Origin: Stygiolobus caldivivus
GTDB lineage: Archaea > Thermoproteota > Thermoprotei_A > Sulfolobales > Sulfolobaceae
Direction: 5' to 3'
DNA length: 64,000 bases
Assembly: GCF_019704315.1 (NCBI RefSeq)
Contig: NZ_AP024597.1
Location: 2,640,501-2,704,500 of the forward strand
Shown: positions 52,189 to 61,560 of the stretch, in pieces
Numbering within the stretch: the first letter of the stretch is position 1
How the letters are laid out: every line of letters begins with the position of its first letter
The notes under the pieces: model-generated
The model's input: the letters and a program-made list of their open reading frames with translations, nothing else
Told to the model about the DNA's origin: nothing
Databases searched by the model: none
Position numbers and translations under genes: made by a program

Positions 52189-52860
52189 GTGAGTAGTGTT
52201 AATATAAAAGAGATTTTGAAAGAGAAGAGGACATGGTTAAACGGAGTGAAGAGCCCTAACCCGGAAGAGAGGGCAAAAGCATGGGAGATGATCAGGCTCA
52301 TAGTAGATACTGGGAACGGTAATGAACTCAGGAGTTACCTAGGATATTTACGTTCTCTACTTTGGCATTCCCTACAAGGGGTAAGAGACGACGCATGGGA
52401 GAATATTGATCTATACAAAAAACTACTTGTAAAAGGTGTAGAGAGGGGGCTAATGGCTAATTCTGATAGGATTAAGTGGTCAGCTTGGTCTAAGGTCATC
52501 GATATGGTTAACATGGGTATTATTTCCAAGGATCAAGTGATCCAGTACCGACATTCTTATTGGAGGCTGCTCAGGAGTAGGTGGGTGACTATAAGGAAAA
52601 AATCGTGGAGACTATTTGTAGACCTTGTAGAATACGGGATTTTTCAGAACAAAGATAAGGAAAGGTTTAAAGAGTTTTTAAGGCACAAGAAGGCTAGCGT
52701 TAGGATTTATGCATGGGAAGCCACTATAAGACTTATGAGATTAGGGTTTATCTCGAAAGATGAAGTTATGAGCGAGATAAAGTATCTAACAGAATTAACC
52801 GCATATGAAAGTAATATTAAGAAAAGAGCGGAAAAAGTCCTAAAAGGGCTTAAGAGTTGA
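52189..52860 (+). CDS. HEAT-like helical repeat protein
   Basis: A 223-residue, all-helical, basic protein. About five similar helix pairs repeat, each with a tryptophan-arginine core: ERAKAWEMIRLIVDTG, VRDDAWENIDLYKKLL, IKWSAWSKVIDMVNMG, IRKKSWRLFVDLVEYG and VRIYAWEATIRLMRLG. This spacing suggests HEAT-like repeats, as in scaffold or nucleic-acid-binding proteins. It starts at GTG 52189, three bases after the ubiquitin-like gene, and overlaps the FAD oxidase by 4 bases. Confidence 0.75.
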   Translation: MSSVNIKEILKEKRTWLNGVKSPNPEERAKAWEMIRLIVDTGNGNELRSYLGYLRSLLWHSLQGVRDDAWENIDLYKKLLVKGVERGLMANSDRIKWSAWSKVIDMVNMGIISKDQVIQYRHSYWRLLRSRWVTIRKKSWRLFVDLVEYGIFQNKDKERFKEFLRHKKASVRIYAWEATIRLMRLGFISKDEVMSEIKYLTELTAYESNIKKRAEKVLKGLKS

Positions 52861-53972
52861 AAGTAGCTATAGTAGGCGGAGGTATAGTAGGGCTATTTAC
52901 CGCGTACTATCTATCTAAAGAGAATGTAGACGTTACAGTATTTGAGAAAGCCTTTTTAGGAAATGGATCTGTGCATGCTGCAGGGCTGATAGAACCTTAT
53001 AGGTTTGACAAGATAAACAGCTTATCTATGATTAAAAAGATGATGAAATATAGAAGTATAGGGGTAACCAATATACGTTCTGTCAATGCGAACTGGCTGT
53101 TCTCGTTAATCGCTGAACTGAATAAACCGGCTCCTCCGGAAGCGTGGGAAATAATGAGGTTTATGGCCTCATATTCTCTTAAAGAATATAAGAGGATGGC
53201 AGAAGAAAGAAATGATTTTGATTATGAAGAAAACGGTCTACTTGAGCTCTACTATGACAAGTCGTCCTTAGAAAAGGCCGTCGAAGAAGAGAAAGGTAAT
53301 CCTTTCAGGCCTAAGTTTGAAGTAACTGATGTGAAAGGATTTGCAGGCGGAATATATTTTCCAGAGCTCTCTAAAGTAGATACCTTTAAGTTCATAAATA
53401 GGATGGAAAGAGAGTTAGATAACGTCAGGGTGATAATTAAGGAAGTAAAGAAAGTAGGGATTGATGGGACTTTGGAAGGGGCTAAATACGATAGAGTCGT
53501 CCTTGCCTCGGGTGTCTCGTTAAGGAACTTAGGTCTACCGATAACTGCGTTTAAAGGGTATGGATATAGGGTTAAGGGTGAAGTGGAAATAAAGTACCCT
53601 TTTGTGTTAGCTGAATACGGAGTAGCCGTAGCCAAGAACTCAGACCACATAAAAATTACCGGTGGGTTTGACGCTGATTTCTCTGAGGACTCTAATAGGG
53701 CTGAGTTCTTTCTCGGTGTCGCCTCAAAAGTAGTAGGGGTTAACTATGTCTACGACCTGACAATGGGTTATAGACCTTGTTCTCCCGACGGGTTTCCCAT
53801 CATAGGGGAATACGAGAACTTAGTGTTTTCTACTGGAGCATGTAGGCTAGGTTGGAGCTTTGCTCCAGCAATGGGAAAGATGACCTCGGATATGGTGTTG
53901 GGTAGGGCAAAAAGTTACGGTTATCTATCCCGCTATATAAGTGGAAGAAATTTAAGAGTGGACACAACATAG
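52857..53972 (+). CDS. FAD-dependent amine/glycine oxidase (DAO family)
   Basis: A 371-residue flavoprotein of the D-amino acid oxidase/DadA/ThiO fold. FAD loop VAIVGGGIVGLFTAYYLS at residues 3-20, FEKAFLGNGSVHAAGLI near 35, and C-terminal GYRPCSPDGFPIIGEYEN and STGACRLGWSFAPAMGK. The amine substrate is unknown. Following a ThiS-like protein it may recall ThiO-ThiS pairs, but no other thiamine gene is present. TTG 52857 overlaps the upstream stop. Confidence 0.85.
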   Translation: MKVAIVGGGIVGLFTAYYLSKENVDVTVFEKAFLGNGSVHAAGLIEPYRFDKINSLSMIKKMMKYRSIGVTNIRSVNANWLFSLIAELNKPAPPEAWEIMRFMASYSLKEYKRMAEERNDFDYEENGLLELYYDKSSLEKAVEEEKGNPFRPKFEVTDVKGFAGGIYFPELSKVDTFKFINRMERELDNVRVIIKEVKKVGIDGTLEGAKYDRVVLASGVSLRNLGLPITAFKGYGYRVKGEVEIKYPFVLAEYGVAVAKNSDHIKITGGFDADFSEDSNRAEFFLGVASKVVGVNYVYDLTMGYRPCSPDGFPIIGEYENLVFSTGACRLGWSFAPAMGKMTSDMVLGRAKSYGYLSRYISGRNLRVDTT

Positions 53973-53978
53973 TATCAT

Positions 53979-54506
53979 ATGACTATTGTTAAGTCAGATC
54001 TACTAAAGAGGTTAATGGACGCTAAAAAGTTCTTTCTCGATGGATATATAGATGAAGGTGTAAAGATAGTCCAGGACGTCCTTAAATCCTCACCGCAGAA
54101 GGAGGAGTATAATTGGTTTATTTGCAATTTAATAGAGAGCGTAGATTGTAAGTATCTATTCCCTGTATTAGATAGGATATCTTCTAGTTTTGATATATCG
54201 AAGTGTCAGAACGTTAAGAACGTAGTAATGTGTGGTATATTACAGAATATCTATAACTCTCACGTAGACTTAGCGCTGAATGTCCTCGTAGAACAAGGCA
54301 AGAGAGATAGACTAGAAGATATAACTAAAGAGGTCTTTAAAGTTAACCCTGAAGTAAACGGGGAGATCTTGTACAAACTAGCTGAGGCACTTAGAAAGGT
54401 AGGAGACGAGAAGACTGCTACGGTACTCCTAAACGAGGCGTGTAAAAAAGGTGTAAAAGAAGCTTGTTCCAATGCTGTAGTCCCTCCCCCTAGGTCTGTT
54501 ATGTAA
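53979..54506 (+). CDS. TPR-like helical protein, unknown function
   Basis: A 175-residue helical protein. The last part EILYKLAEALRKVGDEKTATVLLNEACKKGVKEAC resembles a TPR/Sel1-type repeat, and earlier helices LLKRLMDAKKFFLDGYIDEGVKIVQ may be another. Several cysteines (CNLIESVDC, CQNVKNVVMC) are scattered. It ends the ubiquitin-like gene operon, beginning 7 bases after the oxidase, and overlaps the facing gene by 8 bases. Confidence 0.6.
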   Translation: MTIVKSDLLKRLMDAKKFFLDGYIDEGVKIVQDVLKSSPQKEEYNWFICNLIESVDCKYLFPVLDRISSSFDISKCQNVKNVVMCGILQNIYNSHVDLALNVLVEQGKRDRLEDITKEVFKVNPEVNGEILYKLAEALRKVGDEKTATVLLNEACKKGVKEACSNAVVPPPRSVM

Positions 54507-54873
54507 CCTCTATTATTTTCCACTCTATATTTTCTTCAAATTCTTTTCCTATTTCATAAACTATAACACTTACGTCCTCGAAAAGCTCAGGGTATATTCT
54601 GTTTACAAAAATCCTAATTTCACTGCTATTATTGTCGATTTCTATTCTCTCTACGCCTCTTATAGAAACCAACTTTTCCTGAAGTTCTTCTACAAGGGAC
54701 TTTAATTCCACGTCGTCCAGTCTAAATTCGGGTTTTTTTCTTACGAATGCAACTATCTTGTTTTTATTCTTGTCATAAGCCACTTTGATCAGGTCTTTTC
54801 CCAGTTTTTCTCTCAATTCAATAAATTTCAGGGCAACCGTATAGGTCAAGTCATTGTTTCTTAGTTCCATCAA
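54499..54873 (-). CDS. Conserved hypothetical protein downstream of Bax1
   Basis: A 124-residue alpha/beta protein: LTYTVALKFIELREKLGKDL, KIVAFVRKKPEF, LVEELQEKLVSIRGVERIEIDNN and VIVYEIGKEFEEN. No recognised family. It begins 23 bases inside the Bax1 gene and is co-transcribed with it, so a link to the XPB-Bax1 repair pair is possible. Confidence 0.6.
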   Translation of the reverse strand: MMELRNNDLTYTVALKFIELREKLGKDLIKVAYDKNKNKIVAFVRKKPEFRLDDVELKSLVEELQEKLVSIRGVERIEIDNNSSEIRIFVNRIYPELFEDVSVIVYEIGKEFEENIEWKIIEVT

Positions 54874-56305
54874 TCTGTCTGATAATTACCGCGTCGGTTA
54901 TATCTTTCCATGAAATCTTATACCCTAAATATTCCAGTACCTCTACGATATAATCTCCATATTTGGCACGTAAGGCTGACAGTTTTTGTCCGTTGAAGTC
55001 AATGTTTTTTAATTTTTCAAGAAAATCTTCCCTTATATAGTAGTTTTTCAAGAAAATATACCCTTTAAACTGTTTGAGGTTTTTCCTAATTAATTCATGA
55101 GGTATATGTAATTTTTCTGCTATCTCTTTAATGCTAATAACATCTTTTTCCTCATCAAGTGTATAGTCTACTTTCACGTTTTCTAACCTTTTTCTTTCTA
55201 TTTCTTTAAGCCATTTATATACTTTCATTACATCAACTTTCCTCTTAAATTTTATTATATTATCACCTTCATAGTCACCCAAGCTTAGTTCTTCGTTTAG
55301 GAGGATTAAAATAGGGTCTTTTACCTCCTTTAGTTTCTTTATTTTTTCTTTAATATAATCTTCTGTCCAAAACCCCACTATTTCTATATAGACCTTCAAA
55401 TCGTCTTTTTGAGCTAGAAAGTCTGGGATAAATATTTTATTTCCTACTACAAGAGGTTCTGGTTCTCTAAAGAGCTTCCAACCTGTGGACAAAGCTGAAA
55501 ATTCATAGAAAAACCTTTCTTCTACAGAACTGTCAAATAGCTTTTCGTCTTCTCTCATTTCTTTCTGTATATTATTATAGTCTTCTACTTCCAGCTTATA
55601 TACCCTTTTCCTTTTTTTACCTAGTACTAGATCTGCTTCTATCCTCCAGTGCCCTGTAGATACAATAAACGGGACTAAAACAGCGAAGTTCCTGCCGTAT
55701 TTTTCATTCATTTTTAATAATGTAGCAGGACCTATGAATTCAAGCCTTAGCGGTTTATAGGCGAAGTACATTAACCCTAACCATTTAGCCTTCCTTATTA
55801 TTTCCTTCCAGTCAGAGGAGACGGCCACTGATAGCTTGTAAGCTTTAAAGAGAAGAGTTTGCAAAAGAGATAGGTTATATGTTTTAATTAGTTGGTCTGA
55901 AGTTATGGCAGGTAATTCCACAATTTTCTTTTCATCGTCTAGGTCTGAAAACATAAATTTTATAGGGTCTATTCCGAGCTCGTTTTGTATAAGTTTGATT
56001 ATCTTATCTCTTTCATCACCTTCTAAAACCGGTCCTCTCTCGAATAATTTCTTCCTTATAATTTTGGGATCTATGGGTGAATCTCCCTCGAATTTTATGA
56101 ATCTTGTAGCTGTTTTAAACAGACCTCTTACCAGCTTATAATCATAAATTTTTTCTAAGTATTTTATCTCCTCTTTTACCTCACCTAGTGTTAAACCCGT
56201 CCTAAACATGGAAAGAATTTCATTAGCTATTTCTTGGTCCTCACAGAACAACGGAATTACCCTATTCCCTTTTAGCTTAAATCTCGCAAGAGACCAAGGT
56301 AACAC
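54851..56305 (-). CDS. Bax1-type nuclease (DUF790), XPB partner
   Basis: A 484-residue archaeal protein that binds XPB and cuts DNA near the bubble in repair. The N-terminus starts LARFKLKGNRVIPLF, then a helical region, then a nuclease-like core IFIPDFLAQKDDLKVYIEIVGFWTEDYIKEK (PD...ExxGFW variant of the restriction-endonuclease fold; the two pieces lie near 305-335). A C-terminal winged-helix-like part includes EIAEKLHIPHELIRK. It is divergent from the XPB gene with 32 bases between starts. Confidence 0.88.
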   Translation of the reverse strand: MLPWSLARFKLKGNRVIPLFCEDQEIANEILSMFRTGLTLGEVKEEIKYLEKIYDYKLVRGLFKTATRFIKFEGDSPIDPKIIRKKLFERGPVLEGDERDKIIKLIQNELGIDPIKFMFSDLDDEKKIVELPAITSDQLIKTYNLSLLQTLLFKAYKLSVAVSSDWKEIIRKAKWLGLMYFAYKPLRLEFIGPATLLKMNEKYGRNFAVLVPFIVSTGHWRIEADLVLGKKRKRVYKLEVEDYNNIQKEMREDEKLFDSSVEERFFYEFSALSTGWKLFREPEPLVVGNKIFIPDFLAQKDDLKVYIEIVGFWTEDYIKEKIKKLKEVKDPILILLNEELSLGDYEGDNIIKFKRKVDVMKVYKWLKEIERKRLENVKVDYTLDEEKDVISIKEIAEKLHIPHELIRKNLKQFKGYIFLKNYYIREDFLEKLKNIDFNGQKLSALRAKYGDYIVEVLEYLGYKISWKDITDAVIIRQIDGTKKQ

Positions 56306-56337
56306 ATTTAATATGCAATGTAGAAGATAAAAATGAT

Positions 56338-57669
56338 TTGGTAACCCTGAGGTACTTTAAGGGATTAATCGTCTGTGACGCTTACGCTCCAAACACTAAG
56401 TGGTCTGATGAACTAAAAGCTTACATATCTTACGCCTACAAATACACTGAGATAAAAAAGTATTTTAGAGAAGAAGGAATAGACGTGACAGACGAAGTAT
56501 TTAACTCCGCTCCGCCTTTTCCTGCTATAACCGATGAAATTAAGTTAAGAGATTACCAGTTTGAAGCATTGAAAGCATGGATCTCCCACGGTAAAAGGGG
56601 GATAATAGTATTACCGACCGGTGCGGGAAAAACAGTAGTTGCCCTAAAGGCTCTAGCTTCCCTTAGAGAGTCGACACTTATAGTAGTCCCGACTATAGAT
56701 TTAATGCACCAGTGGGCTAATTCTATTAGGGAATTATTAAAGGCTGATGTAGGTGAGATAGGAGGAGGAGAAGATAAGGTCTCTGGTATCACTGTAATTA
56801 CTTACGACTCAGCCTATACTAGGGCAGAAGAACTAGGCGACAAATTCTTCTTCATTATTTTTGATGAAGTCCACCATTTGCCCTCCGAGGGGTACTCTTT
56901 GATGGCAAAAATGTATGCAGCTCCCCATAGGCTCGGTCTGACTGCTACTCCCGAGAGAGAAGACGGTAAACACGTCTTATACCCTGACCTAGTGGGACCA
57001 ATAGTCTATAGAAAAGGAGTAGAAGACTTCGCAGGGAAGTATATAGCGAGTTTTGATATTAAGAAAATATATGTTAAAATGACAGAAGAAGAGGAGATAA
57101 AATACAAGCAGCTGAGGCAAAAGCTGAGGAAATATCTTGAAAAGAAACACATTACTTTACGCAGTTTAGATGATTTCAATAAGTTAGTTAGGTTGGCTTC
57201 AAAGGACAGAGAAGCTAGAGAAGCCTTGTTAGCCTGGCATGAGTCTTTACGCATAGCAGTAAATTCTAAAGCTAAAGTTGAAAAGTTGAGGGAATTGCTG
57301 AAGGAATTTAAGGACGATAAGGTGATTATCTTTACAAGGGACACTCAATTAGCTTATGAACTTAGTAAGCTTTTTCTGATACCAGTTGTTACCTATAAGA
57401 CGAGTAAAGACGAAAGGAAAGAGATACTCCAAAAGTTCAGGAAGGGGACCTATAGAGTTATCGTAGCTTCTACAGTATTTGACGAGGGTGTTGATGTCCC
57501 TGATGCAAATGTGGGGATAGTCTTAGGGGGTTATGGTACTAAAAGGCAATATTTGCAGAGACTAGGTAGGTTATTGAGGGGTAAAGATAAGAACGCTCTC
57601 TTGATAGAAATTATAACTAAAGGTTCAGCAGACTATAGGCTCAGCAAGAGGAGGAGTTTCAGTACATAA
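56338..57669 (+). CDS. XPB-family DNA helicase (XPB2 type)
   Basis: SF2 helicase of nucleotide excision repair or transcription. An N-terminal damage-recognition-like domain (1-65) is followed by Walker A LPTGAGKTVVAL (K98), DEVH box IIFDEVHHL (176-179), the XPB-specific RED motif in TATPEREDGK (R207-D209), and helicase domain 2 with VIIFTRDTQLA, STVFDEGVDVPDA and QRLGRLLRG. TTG 56338 starts it. Pairing with Bax1 suggests the XPB-II type. Confidence 0.92.
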   Translation: MVTLRYFKGLIVCDAYAPNTKWSDELKAYISYAYKYTEIKKYFREEGIDVTDEVFNSAPPFPAITDEIKLRDYQFEALKAWISHGKRGIIVLPTGAGKTVVALKALASLRESTLIVVPTIDLMHQWANSIRELLKADVGEIGGGEDKVSGITVITYDSAYTRAEELGDKFFFIIFDEVHHLPSEGYSLMAKMYAAPHRLGLTATPEREDGKHVLYPDLVGPIVYRKGVEDFAGKYIASFDIKKIYVKMTEEEEIKYKQLRQKLRKYLEKKHITLRSLDDFNKLVRLASKDREAREALLAWHESLRIAVNSKAKVEKLRELLKEFKDDKVIIFTRDTQLAYELSKLFLIPVVTYKTSKDERKEILQKFRKGTYRVIVASTVFDEGVDVPDANVGIVLGGYGTKRQYLQRLGRLLRGKDKNALLIEIITKGSADYRLSKRRSFST

Positions 57670-57750
57670 TACACCTTGAGGATCCCGTCGGTTTATAGCA
57701 AAATAAGTATCTACTCAGAAATAATTGTATTAGATATGTTTGGATAAAAG

Positions 57751-57760
57751 TATATAAATA
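57751..57760 (+). promoter_or_regulatory. Strong TATA box of the Lrp-like gene
   Basis: TATATAAATA, preceded by the purine-rich AAAAG, is centred 27 bases before ATG 57782. This is close to the archaeal consensus and implies a leaderless mRNA. Confidence 0.7.
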
Positions 57761-57781
57761 GGGATACCAATAGGAGAGTTA

Positions 57782-58609
57782 ATGGATGGAATAGATAAAA
57801 AAATTATTCTTGCATTATTTAAAGATGGCAGGATATCGCAAAGGAAGATAGCTGAGGACGTGAGCCTATCAGCTACGTCTCTGAACTACAGGTTTAATAA
57901 GTTAATAGAAGACGGTATAATTAAGTCCTTTAAAGTAACTATAAACCCTAATTTCTACAATAAGTTCTATGCGTTTGTGTCCTTTAAGAACTCAAGAGAC
58001 TATATTTCACCATTTGTAAATGTTAGAGTAAGATGCTTAGAAGAACTTAACGTCTATAGGATTCAAGGGGACTCGTATAATGACCTTACGGATAAAATAG
58101 CTACCATGAGCAAAGAGCTGGGAGAACCTCAAATGACCTATATACCAGAACAAGTACCTGTTAAACCTTCCGGTGTAGATATTGAAATAGTGAAAGAGTT
58201 AATGAGGGATCCTAGAGCAGAACCCAGTGATATTGCCAAGAATATTAACATTCCCACAAAGACTATTCAGCGTAGGATAAGTGCACTTATAGGTAAGAAT
58301 ATAATAAACGTAATACCAATAGTAGACTTATCTAAAGCTGATATTGTAGTATTTGGAATATTCTCTAACCTAATATCAAAACTAGAGTTACTTGAAGGCT
58401 GCAAATTCCTTTCCTTCAAAGACGGTGATAGAGGGATTACAGTCTGTGCCGTAGAGAACATTAAGGTAGCGGATAGTTATGTTAAGAAAGTTAGAGAGAT
58501 AGATAATAGTGCGGAGATAATGATAGCGACTGAATACGACATTTATAATGACAGCGCTATGAAAGAGTTAGAAGATATAGAGAATAAAGCTATTACTTCT
58601 ATTAAGTAA
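57782..58609 (+). CDS. Lrp/AsnC-type regulator with two helix-turn-helix domains
   Basis: A 275-residue DNA-binding protein with a duplicated arrangement: HTH 1 at about 2-50 (IDKKIILALFKDGRISQRKIA and SATSLNYRFNKL), a short ligand-domain-like part, HTH 2 at about 135-180 (VDIEIVKELMRDPRAEPSDIA and PTKTIQRRISALI), then a second effector-like part. Tandem Lrp-like forms are known in Sulfolobales. It precedes the ABC operon by 94 bases on the same strand and may control it. Confidence 0.82.
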   Translation: MDGIDKKIILALFKDGRISQRKIAEDVSLSATSLNYRFNKLIEDGIIKSFKVTINPNFYNKFYAFVSFKNSRDYISPFVNVRVRCLEELNVYRIQGDSYNDLTDKIATMSKELGEPQMTYIPEQVPVKPSGVDIEIVKELMRDPRAEPSDIAKNINIPTKTIQRRISALIGKNIINVIPIVDLSKADIVVFGIFSNLISKLELLEGCKFLSFKDGDRGITVCAVENIKVADSYVKKVREIDNSAEIMIATEYDIYNDSAMKELEDIENKAITSIK

Positions 58610-58703
58610 TTATCATTCTTTTAATGTGACGATTATTACATATTTATAATTTTATTTAAAATAACCTTATAAGTAGATACTTCTCCCAACTATTCAGAAC
58701 AGG

Positions 58704-59936
58704 TTGAAGCTTAGTATATTGTTAATAGTCGTGTCCTTATTACTTCTTCTTTTAGGGATATCGCTTTCGGTATACGCTGTTCAACAAAAATTTGTCGAAC
58801 TTTACAATTTTGGTTATGGAAAATTAGCGTCTCCGCCGGAAAACTGGCAAGACTGTTATTGGGCTATATTAGTCAGGGGGTATCCTAATGCGACAATTTT
58901 CTACGACAATCATTTAATTCAACTTAATAATATATCTAATTATTCTCTCCCATCACCTGGATATTATACTTATATTATCAGCGGATATATTCAACCATAT
59001 GCGTTTCTTTCTCCATTAAGTATGTTTATGACCTTAACGGGTACCTTAATAGGGTTTAAGGGGACTACTCTTTTCTTTCAAGAGAGAATTTTAGGGGAGG
59101 ACTTAGTAAAGGGATATGCGGTAGGTGGCTCACTAAGCCGCTATGTACTAAAGCGGTTGAGCAGTGCTCTAGTATCTTTATCCATAGTGTTTATATTGAT
59201 TGTTGTTCTAGAGTATTTTCACGGTAGAAACCCTTACTTATCGCTGTTAGAATTCCTAGAATTTAATGCAGGCATTTCATCATATTTCAAAATAGATGCT
59301 ACGAGTCTGATTTTGACCTCATTGGCTTATACTGCAATGTTACTAGGTATCTCTTTCTCGCTCACCGTCTACTTAAGCGCTTTCTTGGTAATCTATGGGC
59401 TTGAAAACCCTTTAGTAAGTAAGATCATGGACAAGTGGAAATACATAGGATCAGCATTAGCTTCATGGGTGTTTGCGATGATTATTATATACGCTCTCCA
59501 TTTTTTCACCGGGCTATTACCTTATGGTACTCCTAAAGGTGAAATATTACCCTATCTGGTGATGCCCGTAATATCCTTATTTTTCCCCTTCATAGGCATT
59601 TTCGCAAATAGAATGCTTTCAACAATTCCCAAGTCGACGGCGTCTGTAAAGGGGCTTGACAAAAAAGTTATAATATATCGTCATGTACTTGGAAATGCTA
59701 CTGTAGTTATGCTTTCAACAATATCATCAGCCTTCGTGGAGATGCTCTTAGCCGAACTGTTGGTTGAAGGGATCTTTCAGTGGCCTGGTTTCGGTTTACT
59801 CCTTAAATACGCTGTATTTAATGGGGACTATAAGGTAATTGAAGGTTCTATGTTAACGTATTCCACGTTAACAGTCCTCTCTAACTTCATTACAGACGTA
59901 GTTTACGGTATTCTAGACCCTAGGGTGACGAGGTAA
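58704..59936 (+). CDS. Opp/Dpp-type ABC permease, DppB-like
   Basis: A 410-residue membrane permease. An N-terminal helix and a glycosylatable exported loop (residues about 30-105, with NAT, NIS, NYS) precede six helices. The DppB-type coupling segment survives in part: [20 protein letters not shown], and the family end [21 protein letters not shown] and [12 protein letters not shown] is well kept. TTG 58704 has a TATA-like CCTTATAAGT about 30 bases upstream. It overlaps the next permease by 1 base. Confidence 0.85.
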   Translation: MKLSILLIVVSLLLLLLGISLSVYAVQQKFVELYNFGYGKLASPPENWQDCYWAILVRGYPNATIFYDNHLIQLNNISNYSLPSPGYYTYIISGYIQPYAFLSPLSMFMTLTGTLIGFKGTTLFFQERILGEDLVKGYAVGGSLSRYVLKRLSSALVSLSIVFILIVVLEYFHGRNPYLSLLEFLEFNAGISSYFKIDATSLILTSLAYTAMLLGISFSLTVYLSAFLVIYGLENPLVSKIMDKWKYIGSALASWVFAMIIIYALHFFTGLLPYGTPKGEILPYLVMPVISLFFPFIGIFANRMLSTIPKSTASVKGLDKKVIIYRHVLGNATVVMLSTISSAFVEMLLAELLVEGIFQWPGFGLLLKYAVFNGDYKVIEGSMLTYSTLTVLSNFITDVVYGILDPRVTR

Positions 59937-60703
59937 TGAGAAGGAGGTTCCTGATCGCCCTCTCTATCTTCGTTATAGTACTAGGACTCAGCTTGTTCTT
60001 TGATTTTTACACACTCCCAAAAGGTAAACCTCTACAGCCTCCATCTTATCAGTACCCTTTAGGGACTTATATAGACGGGAGTAACATGATCAACGTTAAC
60101 GCTAAGGCTATTGTTAATACCTTGTTATTTGGAGGACTTGTGGGGTTAGGAGAGGTCTTACTAGCTATCACTTACGGTAGTATAGCAGGTGCTTATGGGG
60201 GAGTAGTTAGGAGCACCATGGTCAGAGTAATAGACGCGTTAAACTCGTTACCGAGGCTCCCGTTACTGTTATCTGTTGCTCTCTTTTATGGTATCCCAAC
60301 TGGAAATTCCCTGAAGGCTAACTTTTTCCTTACAATACTGATTGTAATGCTTACTGGGTGGAATATATATGCAAGGCAAATAACAGAGATGGTCTACGCT
60401 TCGTCAATTGGTAAGTCTACAAGAAGGGTAGTAGGTAAGGTAGATCTAGGCTTAATACTCAAGAATATGAAAAGACAGGCAACAAACCTTTTAATACCTA
60501 GCTCAATTGACGGTATTTCAACTTATACCGGAATGGGAGTTATAGGTGGTGTAGGAGACCCTAATTATCCTACACTTACGACTTTGCTTAATACAGCCTC
60601 ACATTTATTGTATGACTGGTGGATGTTTTTAGTGCCCGCAGTTTTCAGAGGAATAGTGTTAGTAATACTCCTTGTCTTAGGCGACGAGGTAAGGAGGTTG
60701 TAG
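59936..60703 (+). CDS. Opp/Dpp-type ABC permease, DppC-like
   Basis: A 255-residue permease, shorter than usual DppC (about 300). N-terminal helix, then QYPLGTYIDGSNMI (the conserved HPLGTD-like block), GLVGLGEVLLAITYGSIAGAYGG, VIDALNSLPRLPLLL and GWNIYARQITEMVYASSIG. The coupling loop after this is weakly conserved and shortened. Terminal DWWMFLVPAVFRGIVLVILLVLGDEVR matches the family end. Confidence 0.82.
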   Translation: MRRRFLIALSIFVIVLGLSLFFDFYTLPKGKPLQPPSYQYPLGTYIDGSNMINVNAKAIVNTLLFGGLVGLGEVLLAITYGSIAGAYGGVVRSTMVRVIDALNSLPRLPLLLSVALFYGIPTGNSLKANFFLTILIVMLTGWNIYARQITEMVYASSIGKSTRRVVGKVDLGLILKNMKRQATNLLIPSSIDGISTYTGMGVIGGVGDPNYPTLTTLLNTASHLLYDWWMFLVPAVFRGIVLVILLVLGDEVRRL

Positions 60704-60705
60704 CG

Positions 60706-61560
60706 GTGCTTGAATACAAATGCTTAACAGTGGGTAAGAAATTGAGTTGTTTTACGGCAACAATCAGGTCTCATACGGGTATATTAGGTCAAAGAGAAAG
60801 CGGTAAGGAGGAAATCATAAAGGCGACCTTCAGGTTGATAAAAGCTGACGGTGAAGTCAAGCTAGATGGTGTAAATATTCTAGGTATGAAAGATGAAGAG
60901 TTTAGAAAAATATTATGGACTAAGATAAGCTGGGTTCCATATGACGTAATGCAACTCTTCAACCCGATCTATGATGTAGCTTCTCACTTTGTAGAGATTT
61001 TTATAAGTCACGGACTAGGTAATTCTGATTATGCGTTAGATGTCGCAAGAGAGTTTTTGAAAATTTTAGGGCTTAACCCTGAAGAGGTACTTAAGAGTTA
61101 TGTATTTCAGTTATCTCCCTTAAAGTTAAAGAAGACTGCTTTGGCTCTCGCTTTATTTACAGAACCTGAACACGTCTTGGTTGATGATATAGAGTACGGT
61201 ATAAGTGAAATAGATCAGATCCAAGTCGTGAATTCAATAATAGATGTTATGTCTACTACGTCAAGTATATTCCTTATCTCGGATAATGACCCTGCCGTTT
61301 TATCCCGCGTGGCAGATCACTTCATTGTCCTCTATAGAGGTGAGATATTAGAGGAAGGAGATAACGTCCTTGTAGACCCTCTTCACCCTTATACCATCGA
61401 TGTGCTTAGGGGGTATGTAGCCCCTGAAGGATACCTTTCAGACGGGTGTGTATACGCAAATTCTTGTTATTATTCTTCTGTAAAGTGTATGTTAAAAAAA
61501 CCAGAAATGATCAAGATAGGAAATAGGGTGGTAAAGTGCCATCTTTACCCAAATGTATAA
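60706..61560 (+). CDS. Degenerate OppD-like ABC ATPase subunit
   Basis: A 284-residue OppD homologue in which every ATPase motif is altered. Walker A is GQRESGKEE (28-36): Lys kept, Ser/Thr replaced by Glu. The Q-loop Gln is replaced (WVPYDVMQLFNP). The signature is LSPLK for LSGGQ (136-140), Walker B ends VDD for ADE (159-161), and the switch His is missing (LISDNDPA, 190-197). The C-terminal OppD extension with HPYTIDVLRG and four cysteines (C248, C254, C261, C278) is kept. GTG 60706 follows GGAGGT by about seven bases; the frame extends upstream but only into the permease. Confidence 0.8.
   Translation: MLEYKCLTVGKKLSCFTATIRSHTGILGQRESGKEEIIKATFRLIKADGEVKLDGVNILGMKDEEFRKILWTKISWVPYDVMQLFNPIYDVASHFVEIFISHGLGNSDYALDVAREFLKILGLNPEEVLKSYVFQLSPLKLKKTALALALFTEPEHVLVDDIEYGISEIDQIQVVNSIIDVMSTTSSIFLISDNDPAVLSRVADHFIVLYRGEILEEGDNVLVDPLHPYTIDVLRGYVAPEGYLSDGCVYANSCYYSSVKCMLKKPEMIKIGNRVVKCHLYPNV

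Noticed and set aside
60619-60705. GTG 60619 as start of the OppD-like gene
   Set aside because: The extra 29 residues overlap the end of the permease and have no family match; GTG 60706 has a ribosome binding site.
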